Shown one piece after another: positions 1 through 5,398 of a stretch of 7,114 nucleotides of DNA. Numbering within the stretch: position 1 is the stretch's first letter; each line of letters starts with the position of its first letter. The notes beneath the pieces were generated by a model, which saw nothing but the letters and a program-made list of their open reading frames with translations, was not told the origin of the DNA and did not search any database. The DNA is from Chloroflexota bacterium. GTDB lineage: Bacteria; Chloroflexota; UBA11872. The stretch is taken from NCBI GenBank assembly GCA_028875175.1, contig JAPPFO010000084.1, positions 1 through 7,114 of the forward strand, written 5' to 3'. The translations under genes were made by a program, and so were the position numbers.

Positions 1-224
1 GTGTAGGGGTGGTGGTGGCCGTCGCGGGCCTGGATGTCGAAGTCGACGAGGCGGGCCTGGATGAGGCCGCGTTGGACACGTTCGTCGCGGAGTTCCCAGG
101 GGGGCAGGTCCAGCTTGCGGAGTTCGGCGAGGAGGCGGGTTTTGTCGAGACCGGCGTCGAGCAGGGCGCCGAGGATCATGTTGCCGCTGGCGCCGGCCTG
201 GCAGTCGAAGTAGGCGGTGGTCAT
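1..224 (-). CDS. larC: LarC, nickel-pincer cofactor nickel-insertion protein (5' part only)
   Basis: LarC is a CTP-dependent cyclometallase. It inserts nickel into the pyridinium bisthiocarboxylate precursor, the last step in making the NPN cofactor of LarA-type racemases. Only the first 74 codons are in the window; the rest lies beyond base 1. The visible N-terminus starts MTTAYFDCQAGASGNMILGA, which matches the family's opening (YFDCxAGxSGxMxLGALLDxG). It continues with the usual amphipathic segment (LLAELRKLDL) and a histidine cluster GHHHPY at residues 69-74, where LarC proteins carry a His-rich stretch. The ATG at 224-222 overlaps the larB stop as ATGA, and no Shine-Dalgarno is seen upstream, so translation is probably coupled to larB. 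Some LarC genes are split into larC1/larC2 joined by programmed frameshifting; whether this one is cannot be seen here. The family assignment is firm. Confidence 0.93.
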   Translation of the reverse strand, partial: MTTAYFDCQAGASGNMILGALLDAGLDKTRLLAELRKLDLPPWELRDERVQRGLIQARLVDFDIQARDGHHHPY

Positions 225-976
225 GCGGAGGCGCGGCGGGCGATGAGGGTGGCCTGCACGCCGGCGCCGAAGCCGTTGTCGATGTTCACGACGGAGACGC
301 CGGGTGCGCAGCTGGTGAGCATGCCGAGCAGGGCGGCGAGGCCGCCGAACGCTGCGCCGTAGCCGACGCTGGTGGGGACGCCGATGACGGGCCGGTCGGT
401 CAGGCCGCCGACCACGCTGGGGAGGGCGCCTTCCATGCCGGCGACGACGACGATGGCGTCAGCACGTTCCAGGGCGGGGCGTTCGGCGAGGATGCGGTGG
501 AGGGCGGCGACGCCGGCGTCGTAGACGCGTTCGACGTGGGCGCCGAGGGCGTCGGCGGTGATGGCGGCTTCCTCGGCGACGGGCAGGTCGGAGGTTCCGG
601 CGGAAACCACGGTTACGCGGCCGTGGCGCTGGAGGGGTTCTCGGCCGGGGGCGGTGAGCATGCGGGCGGTTTCGTGGTGGTGCACGTCGGGGAGCCTGGC
701 GCGGACGGCGTCGGCCATTTCGGGGGTGACGCGTGTTGCCAGGAGCGGGGAGCCGCTGGCAAGTAGACGCTCGGCGATTTCGGCTACCTGGGGCGGAGTC
801 TTACCCGCGCCGTAGATGACCTCGGGGATGCCGGTGCGCAGGGTGCGCTGGGTGTCGACGCGGGCGAAGCCGAGGTGGTCGGTGGGGAAGGTGCGGAGGC
901 GTTCGAAGGCGTCGTCAGTCGAAAGGGCGCCCGTCGCTACCTCGGCCAGGAGCCGGCGGAGCTCCTCGGGGGTCAC
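221..976 (-). CDS. larB: LarB, NPN cofactor biosynthesis carboxylase/hydrolase
   Basis: LarB carries out the first step of NPN synthesis. It carboxylates C5 of the pyridinium ring of nicotinic acid adenine dinucleotide and splits the phosphoanhydride, giving pyridinium-3,5-biscarboxylic acid mononucleotide and AMP. The 251 residues match the family's normal length. Residues 1-115 form the LarB-specific N-terminal part. Residues 120-250 are the PurE/AIR-carboxylase-like domain, with VVVAGMEGALPSVVGGL (176-192), PTSVGYGAAFGGLAALLGML (201-220) and CAPGVSVVNIDNGFGAG (223-239). C223 sits where Lactobacillus plantarum LarB has its essential cysteine (established for the family; the alignment is from memory). 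The start is GTG at 976-974, overlapping the enolase TGA by four bases, with GGAA about six bases upstream inside eno. The end overlaps larC by four bases. These overlaps indicate one transcript, eno-larB-larC. The conserved C-terminal half makes PurE itself unlikely. Confidence 0.95.
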   Translation of the reverse strand: MTPEELRRLLAEVATGALSTDDAFERLRTFPTDHLGFARVDTQRTLRTGIPEVIYGAGKTPPQVAEIAERLLASGSPLLATRVTPEMADAVRARLPDVHHHETARMLTAPGREPLQRHGRVTVVSAGTSDLPVAEEAAITADALGAHVERVYDAGVAALHRILAERPALERADAIVVVAGMEGALPSVVGGLTDRPVIGVPTSVGYGAAFGGLAALLGMLTSCAPGVSVVNIDNGFGAGVQATLIARRASA

Positions 977-2271
977 GTCCAGTTCCGGCGAATGTTCGTG
1001 AAGGCTCGTGAGCCGGCGTAGCGGGCGGCGTCGGCTAGGTCAGACTCGATGCGGAGCAGCTGGTTGTACTTGGCCACGCGGTCGGTGCGGGCCGGGGCGC
1101 CGGCCTTGATCTGGCCGGCGTTGGTGGCGACGGCGAGGTCGGCGATGGTGGTGTCCTCGCTCTCGCCGGAGCGGTGGGAGATGACGGCGGTGAAGCCGGC
1201 GCGGTGGGCCATGTCGATGGCTTCCAGCGTCTCGCTGAGGGTGCCGATCTGGTTGACCTTGACGAGGATGGAGTTGGCGGCCTTGCGCTCGATGGCCTGG
1301 CGGAGGCGGTCGGTGTTGGTGACGAGGAGATCGTCGCCGACGAGTTGCACGCGGTCGCCGATGGCTTCGGTGAGGGCGCTCCAGCTGTCCCAGTCGTTTT
1401 CGTCAAGCCCGTCTTCGATCGAGACGATGGGGAAGCGGTCGACCCACTCGGTCCAGAGGTCGACAAGCTCGGCACCGGTGAGCGTGCGGCCTTCCTGGGC
1501 CAGGACGTAGCGGCCCTGGTCGTCGATGAGTTCGGAGGCCGCGGCGTCGATGGCGAGGAAGACGTCGCGTCCGGCTTCGTAGCCGGCGCGCTGGATGGCT
1601 TCGAGAATGACCTCGAAGGCGGCGGCGTTGGAGCCGAGGCTGGGGGCGAAGCCGCCCTCGTCGCCGACGCTGGTACCGAAGCCGCGTTCGGTCAGGACGT
1701 CGTGGAGTTGGTGGTAGATCTCGACCGAGGTGCGGAGGGCTTCGGTAAAGGAGCCGGCGGCGACCGGCATGACCATGAACTCCTGGAAGTCGGTGCTGCC
1801 AGCGGCGTGCACGCCGCCGTTCATGATGTTGAGCATGGGGACGGGCAGGGTGGTGGCGCCGGCGCCGCCGAGGTAGCGGTAGAGGGGCAGGCCGAGGCCG
1901 TCGGCGGCGGCGTGGGCGACTGCCAGGGAGACGCCCAGGATGGCGTTGGCGCCGAGGGAGCTCTTGTTGGCGGTGCCGTCCAGGGCGAGGAGCTGCGTGT
2001 CGATGGCGGCCTGGTTGACGGCGTCCTGGCCTTCAATTTCCAGGGAAATCACGTCATTTACGTGTTCGACTGCCCGCAGGACGCCTTTGCCGCGGTAGCG
2101 CTGAGCGTCGTCGTCGCGAAGCTCGTGGGCTTCGTGCTCGCCGGTGGAGGCGCCGGAGGGGACGATGGCGCGGCCGCAGCCGCCGCTTTCGAGGGTGGCT
2201 TCGACTTCGACGGTCGGGTTGCCGCGCGAGTCGAGGACTTCGCGGGCGGACAGGCTGGAAATCAGCGTCAC
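973..2271 (-). CDS. eno: Enolase (phosphopyruvate hydratase)
   Basis: Enolase interconverts 2-phosphoglycerate and phosphoenolpyruvate in glycolysis and gluconeogenesis, in the cytoplasm, with two Mg2+ per site. Counting from the GTG at 2271 (432 residues, a normal length), the visible elements are the N-terminal AREVLDSRGNPTVEVEA, the mobile loop PSGASTGEHEA, GGVHA with His155, the catalytic acid E205 in GDEGGFAPSL, Mg ligands D242, E286 (SIEDGLDENDW) and D313 (VGDDLLVTN), the catalytic base K338 (SILVKVNQIG), the SHRSGESEDT loop and K389. Nothing essential is missing. An in-frame ATG at 2295 would add eight residues (MSPPPEPF). I prefer the GTG because it places M14 residues before the conserved Asp exactly as in E. 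coli enolase, and because GGAG lies six bases upstream (2278-2281) whereas the ATG has no Shine-Dalgarno. It is the first gene of the eno-larB-larC operon and diverges from the lactonase. Confidence 0.98.
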   Translation of the reverse strand: MTLISSLSAREVLDSRGNPTVEVEATLESGGCGRAIVPSGASTGEHEAHELRDDDAQRYRGKGVLRAVEHVNDVISLEIEGQDAVNQAAIDTQLLALDGTANKSSLGANAILGVSLAVAHAAADGLGLPLYRYLGGAGATTLPVPMLNIMNGGVHAAGSTDFQEFMVMPVAAGSFTEALRTSVEIYHQLHDVLTERGFGTSVGDEGGFAPSLGSNAAAFEVILEAIQRAGYEAGRDVFLAIDAAASELIDDQGRYVLAQEGRTLTGAELVDLWTEWVDRFPIVSIEDGLDENDWDSWSALTEAIGDRVQLVGDDLLVTNTDRLRQAIERKAANSILVKVNQIGTLSETLEAIDMAHRAGFTAVISHRSGESEDTTIADLAVATNAGQIKAGAPARTDRVAKYNQLLRIESDLADAARYAGSRAFTNIRRNWT

Positions 2272-2277
2272 AAAGGG

Positions 2278-2281
2278 CTCC
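2278..2281 (-). promoter_or_regulatory. Shine-Dalgarno deciding the enolase GTG start
   Basis: GGAG on the minus strand is followed by CCCTTT and then GTG at 2271-2269. This six-base spacing is good, and no comparable motif precedes the upstream in-frame ATG at 2295. It supports the 432-residue form of enolase. Confidence 0.6.
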
Positions 2282-2310
2282 GGCGGCGGCGACATGATGA
2301 GCGGGCGTTG

Positions 2311-2316
2311 AGTATA
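2311..2316 (-). promoter_or_regulatory. Possible -10 box for the eno-larB-larC operon
   Basis: TATACT on the minus strand matches the sigma-70 -10 consensus at five of six bases. Transcription would start near 2304, giving a leader of about 33 bases to the GTG at 2271 but only about nine to the ATG at 2295. No recognisable -35 lies at 16-18 bp, so this is tentative. Confidence 0.35.
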
Positions 2317-2350
2317 CGAACGGGCACCGTTTGGGCGGCGTGGCCGTGGC

Positions 2351-2356
2351 CATAAA
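2351..2356 (+). promoter_or_regulatory. Possible -10 box for the lactonase gene
   Basis: CATAAA, four of six matches to the -10 consensus, lies 46 bp before the lactonase ATG in the short divergent region. The nearest -35 candidate (TTTGGG at 2330-2335) is poor and the spacing of 15 is short. The adjacent inverted repeat TGGCC-GT-GGCCA (2341-2352) sits between the two divergent candidate -10 boxes and could be an operator, but in such GC-rich DNA it may be chance. Confidence 0.22.
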
Positions 2357-2396
2357 CTGCGCGCGAGCCTGGCGCCGCGGCCCGAGGATTTGAGCC

Positions 2397-3260
2397 ATGG
2401 AATCTGAACTTGTCGTGCGAACGCGCGCTGAAGTCGGCGAGGGGCCGATCTGGGACCCCGGAACGGGGACGTTGGTCTGGGTTGACATAACTGGGTCTGC
2501 CGTACACCGGTTTGATCCCGCGACGGGGCAGGACCAGCGCATGGATGTGGGAATCGACGTGGGGGCGGTGGCGGTGCGGGCGAGCGGCGGGCTGGTGATG
2601 GCGGCGGCGGATGGATTTCGCTCGCTGGAAGCGGACGGCTCGCAGACGGTGCTGGCGGAGGTGGAGGCCGACGACCCGGGCATGCGAATGAACGACGGGA
2701 AGTGCGACCGGCATGGGCGCTTCTGGGCGGGCACGATGGCCTACGACGAGGCGGGTCCGACCGGCCTGGGGACGCTTTACCGGCTGGACCCGGACCTGAG
2801 CGTGCAGGCCATGGTGGACGGCGTGTCGATTTCCAATGGGATCGACTGGAGTCCGGATGACCGGCTGATGTACTTCATCGACAGCCTGACCCGTCGGGTG
2901 GATGTCTTTGACTTCGACCTGGACGACGGCGCGATCACCAACCGGCGCACGCTGATCGAGGTGGATGCGTCCGTTGGGTTTCCCGACGGAATGACGGTGG
3001 ATGCGGACGGGGACCTGTGGGTGGCCGTCTGGGGCGGATCGCGCGTGGTGCATTACGCGCCGGACGGGAGCGAGCGCGGCACGGTGCGGTTTCCGGTGAG
3101 CCAGACGTCAAGCTGCGCGTTTGGCGGGGCGGACGCGCGGGACCTGTATGTGACCTCGGCGGCGCGGGGGATTTCGGAGGACGCGGAGCCGGAGGCCGGC
3201 AGCCTGTTTCGGGCGCGGCCGGGGGCTGTGGGGCAGGCGCCCAACAGCTTTGCCGGATAG
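2397..3260 (+). CDS. SMP-30/gluconolactonase family lactonase
   Basis: This is a six-bladed beta-propeller of the SMP-30/regucalcin/gluconolactonase family. These divalent-metal enzymes hydrolyse aldonolactones to sugar acids. The 287 residues are the usual single-domain length and align end to end with regucalcin, including the closing NSFAG (SYAG in the mammalian protein). Metal ligands are E15 (GEGPIWD), N147 (SNGIDWSPD) and D197 (FPDGMTVDADGDLWVA). R97 and N99 in RMNDGKCDRHGRFWAGTM match the substrate-binding Arg/Asn of regucalcin. IDSLTRRVDVFDFD and TSSCAFGGADARDLYVTSA are also family blocks. No signal peptide is seen, so it is probably cytoplasmic. The ATG at 2397 has GAGG at 2384-2387, nine bases upstream. 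The exact sugar lactone cannot be told from sequence. It diverges from eno and converges on the Lon-like gene with 11 bp between stops. Confidence 0.93.
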   Translation: MESELVVRTRAEVGEGPIWDPGTGTLVWVDITGSAVHRFDPATGQDQRMDVGIDVGAVAVRASGGLVMAAADGFRSLEADGSQTVLAEVEADDPGMRMNDGKCDRHGRFWAGTMAYDEAGPTGLGTLYRLDPDLSVQAMVDGVSISNGIDWSPDDRLMYFIDSLTRRVDVFDFDLDDGAITNRRTLIEVDASVGFPDGMTVDADGDLWVAVWGGSRVVHYAPDGSERGTVRFPVSQTSSCAFGGADARDLYVTSAARGISEDAEPEAGSLFRARPGAVGQAPNSFAG

Positions 3261-3271
3261 GCGTCCAGGCC

Positions 3272-4873
3272 CTAGCGGAGGGCGACGTTGATGCCCTGGC
3301 CGACGTCGTCGATGGGGATGAAGGTAATGGCGTCGTGAAGTTGGGAGGGAATGCTGTCCAGATCGTGCTCGTTCTGGCGCGGCAAAACGATCCGGCGTAT
3401 GCCGCCGCGATGCGCCGCCAGAATCTTGGCCTGAACGCCGTGCGCGCGACGGACGTGTCCATGCGCCGTCATGCCGCCGATGGCGAGAAATTCCCGGTCC
3501 GCGGCGCGGTCCCGCATGAGCGACACCATGGCGATGGCTGCCGCGATGGCCAGGGAGCCTTCGTCGCCCGGCAAATCACTGGCGGGAACGAGCAGGTCGG
3601 TGTCGAACTCTTCGAGCGAGCGTGCGGATACGCCGAGGTCCGAAAGCCGCGACCGGACGTAGGAGGGCACGATGGCGTAGCGGCCGGTCAGATCCGCGCC
3701 GGCCGTGTCCAGGATTCGAATCCGCCCCGCGCCGGGCATTTGCACGGCTTCGATCTGGCCCAGCACCCCGCCGCGGGGGCGGACGACCGCCCCCGCCGTC
3801 ATGCCTGGGACTTCACGGCGCCGGCGATGCAAGCCGAGCCGCGTAGGACGGCCGACGGTGGCTCCCAGGTCTTCAATGGCGACCAACACCGGATCGGTTT
3901 CGGCACGTAGGGCGCGACGAGTCAGCGCGCGGCGGACGACCTTGCGAATGAGGCCGTCGAGTTCGTCGACGCCGGGCTCGGCCGTATAGCTGCGCACCAG
4001 GGCTGACAACGCGTCGTCCTCGATCTCAACGTCATCGGCCGCGACGTTGTATTCGCGCAGCATGGCGGGCGCCAAGGAGTCACGCGCGATCGCGACCTTG
4101 TCATCGTCCACGTAGCCGGCGAGTTCCACAACGTCCAGACGCCCCCGCTCCAACGGTGGAATGTCCGGCAGCCAGCGCGCCGTCGTGATCACGAGGACTC
4201 GGGATAAGTCGAACGGAACGTCGAAAAATCGGTCGTGGAACGTGCGGCGCGCGGCGGCGTCCGTGAGGGCAGCCAAGAGCGCGGCGCGGGCCGCGGCCCA
4301 GCGGTCACTGATTGCTTTGCCCGGGGTCGAAGCCGCGGGCCAGCCGCCACCGATGGCGTCGATTTCCTCGAGCAGCAGGACGATCTCGCTCTGGCCCAGC
4401 CGCTCGACCGCTCCCATGATCTCGCCTGGGGCCTGCTCATTTCCAAATAGCTCGTCGGGGGAACGCAAACGGTCCAAGCGGATCGTTGCCAGCGGCAGGT
4501 CGAGTTGCTCCGCAATCTCCTGGGCAATATGTGACTTCCCAACCCCCGGGGGGCCGACCAGACACAGCAGGGCTCGGGGCCCGGACGCGTCGGGCGCCGA
4601 GGTGAGCTGGTGCTCACGTACGACCAGGTGGTCACAAATGAGGTCGGCAACCTCATCGGTGACGAACAACTCGTCCATCAGCCGTGAATGAAGCTCAGCG
4701 AATTGCGGTCGAGCGATGCTGGATGCCGTCCAGGGCAGATTCAGCGCGCGATCCAAGCGATCTTCGCCAGCAATGCTGCCGTCCAAGCTGTCGAGCTGCC
4801 GACGCAGTACGGCGGCGACGTCTTCAGGGGCTGATGACTCTGCAAGGCGGGACGCGAGTTCGGTGGTGTTCAC
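3272..4873 (-). CDS. Divergent Lon-like AAA+/S16 protease lacking the N-terminal domain
   Basis: This is a 533-residue Lon-family protein. Residues 1-44 are a short helical lead-in; NLPW (45-48) is the motif that opens the AAA+ module in Lon, so the roughly 300-residue N-terminal substrate-binding region is absent. The AAA+ module runs to about 325: Walker A GPPGVGKS (107-114), Walker B VLLLEEID (165-172, Glu where Lon has Asp), the Lon-specific block FHDRFFDVPFDLSRV (212-226), and R245 at the arginine-finger position (GRLDVVELAGY). Sensor 1 has R233 instead of Asn, and sensor 2 reads PGVD instead of AGVR. The S16 protease domain spans about 355-533. S440 (GDEGSLA) and K483 (HGVQAK) are 43 residues apart, exactly as in E. 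coli Lon, followed by ILAAHRGGIRRIVLPRQNEHDL. The start is GTG at 4873-4871 with no clear Shine-Dalgarno. Lon family membership is certain; whether it hydrolyses ATP or cleaves protein is not. Confidence 0.88.
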   Translation of the reverse strand: MNTTELASRLAESSAPEDVAAVLRRQLDSLDGSIAGEDRLDRALNLPWTASSIARPQFAELHSRLMDELFVTDEVADLICDHLVVREHQLTSAPDASGPRALLCLVGPPGVGKSHIAQEIAEQLDLPLATIRLDRLRSPDELFGNEQAPGEIMGAVERLGQSEIVLLLEEIDAIGGGWPAASTPGKAISDRWAAARAALLAALTDAAARRTFHDRFFDVPFDLSRVLVITTARWLPDIPPLERGRLDVVELAGYVDDDKVAIARDSLAPAMLREYNVAADDVEIEDDALSALVRSYTAEPGVDELDGLIRKVVRRALTRRALRAETDPVLVAIEDLGATVGRPTRLGLHRRRREVPGMTAGAVVRPRGGVLGQIEAVQMPGAGRIRILDTAGADLTGRYAIVPSYVRSRLSDLGVSARSLEEFDTDLLVPASDLPGDEGSLAIAAAIAMVSLMRDRAADREFLAIGGMTAHGHVRRAHGVQAKILAAHRGGIRRIVLPRQNEHDLDSIPSQLHDAITFIPIDDVGQGINVALR

Positions 4874-5027
4874 AGGAATGTCGGGACGAGGGCGTGACCG
4901 ATCATAGCGTTGCGGTGGGCATTGCTGTCAGTAGCGAAACTTGCAGGACTGATGCCAATAGCGTTGACCTGACCGCCTGGCGGCGCGATGCTTGAGTGTC
5001 GAATCAACTGCCGATTGGTGCCAAACG
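4874..5027. other. Divergent intergenic region between the Lon-like and rhodanese genes
   Basis: This is the widest non-coding stretch in the window, and it is visibly less GC-rich than its surroundings. It holds the candidate minus-strand promoter at 4901-4931. On the plus strand I found no convincing promoter for the rhodanese gene; TTGACC at 4964-4969 has no good -10 partner. If the rhodanese starts at the TTG at 4992, the last 36 bases are coding. Confidence 0.5.
4901..4931 (-). promoter_or_regulatory. Candidate sigma-70 promoter of the Lon-like gene
   Basis: On the minus strand, CTGACA (4931-4926, five of six matches to -35) is followed after 19 bp by TATGAT (4906-4901, five of six matches to -10). 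The transcript would start near 4894, about 20 bases before the GTG. The 19 bp spacer is longer than the 17 bp optimum. Confidence 0.4.
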
Positions 5028-5369
5028 ATGGGTCTGCCTGGAACGCCTGACTTTGATGTCGATATTCATAAGGCGAAGGAGATGATCGAGAACGGTGAGG
5101 TGGACGTGGTGGACGTCCGCACGCAGTTTCACGCGCCGGCCATGCCAGGTGCCGACTACGTGCCGTTGGACGACATCCTGGCGCGTCCCGCCGAGGTGAT
5201 CCCGTCAGGGAAGCCCCTGCTCTTCATCTGCAATGTCGGGCAGACCAGCGCGGTTGCCACGCAGATGGCTCGCGCGTTGAATGTGACCGAGGCGTACAAC
5301 ATGGCCGGCGGCATGACCGAGTGGGCGGAGGCCGGCTACGAAACCGAGGAACCACCCGCCGGACATTAG
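5028..5369 (+). CDS. Small single-domain rhodanese-like sulfurtransferase
   Basis: Single-domain rhodaneses carry sulfur as a cysteine persulfide and pass it to acceptors such as thiocarboxylated carrier proteins. This 113-residue protein shows the rhodanese order: FDVDIHKAKEMIENGEVDVVDVRT, MPGADYVPLDDI, the core strand and active-site loop LLFICNVGQTSA, then NMAGGMTEWAEAGY. C68 (CNVGQTS) is the presumed persulfide cysteine. Two deviations stand out: the loop has Thr where CxxGxRS rhodaneses have Arg, and the segment between DVRT and PGA is two residues short and lacks the usual GHI. The start is uncertain. An in-frame TTG at 4992 would give 125 residues, but ATG 5028 starts just ahead of the domain and is the stronger codon; neither has a clear Shine-Dalgarno. 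moeB follows 29 bp after the stop, suggesting an operon and a joint role in sulfur transfer. Confidence 0.85.
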   Translation: MGLPGTPDFDVDIHKAKEMIENGEVDVVDVRTQFHAPAMPGADYVPLDDILARPAEVIPSGKPLLFICNVGQTSAVATQMARALNVTEAYNMAGGMTEWAEAGYETEEPPAGH

Positions 5370-5383
5370 CGCCGGCATTACCT

Positions 5384-5389
5384 GGAAGG
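5384..5389 (+). promoter_or_regulatory. Shine-Dalgarno deciding the moeB GTG start
   Basis: GGAAGG lies nine bases before GTG at 5399-5401. It favours this start over an in-frame upstream GTG at 5321, which would overlap the rhodanese gene and add 26 residues with no counterpart in the family. Confidence 0.65.
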
Positions 5390-5398
5390 CACTGCATC

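Noticed and set aside
2341..2352. Inverted repeat TGGCC-GT-GGCCA as an operator
   Set aside because: It is only five bases per arm in DNA where GGCC is very frequent, so it is not listed as a feature of its own.
1174..2355. Long plus-strand open frame (393 codons) antisense to enolase
   Set aside because: It mirrors enolase codon for codon, is Gly/Val/Ala/Asp-rich with no recognisable domain, and is the usual antisense shadow of a GC-rich gene. Enolase on the other strand is unambiguous.
2054..2734. Minus-strand open frame (226 codons) spanning the enolase 5' end and the divergent promoter region
   Set aside because: It would cover both 5' ends of well-supported genes, and its translation is Arg/Pro/Ser-rich frameshift-like sequence.
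2268..3053. Minus-strand open frame (261 codons) opposite the lactonase
   Set aside because: It is His/Arg/Pro-rich low-complexity sequence with no family resemblance, opposite a complete SMP-30 protein whose metal ligands are intact.
3017..3910. Plus-strand open frame (297 codons) across the lactonase 3' end and the Lon-like gene
   Set aside because: It runs through two real genes in other frames, is Gly/Arg-rich, and has no domain or credible Shine-Dalgarno.
4992..5027. Rhodanese start at TTG 4992
   Set aside because: It is possible, but TTG is the weaker codon, there is no Shine-Dalgarno, and the 12 extra residues precede the domain. It is kept only as an alternative.
5321..5398. Longer MoeB starting at GTG 5321
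   Set aside because: The extra 26 residues overlap the rhodanese gene, are Arg/Gly-rich and have no family counterpart; GGAAGG and the canonical FTVEQVQRYSRH opening support 5399.
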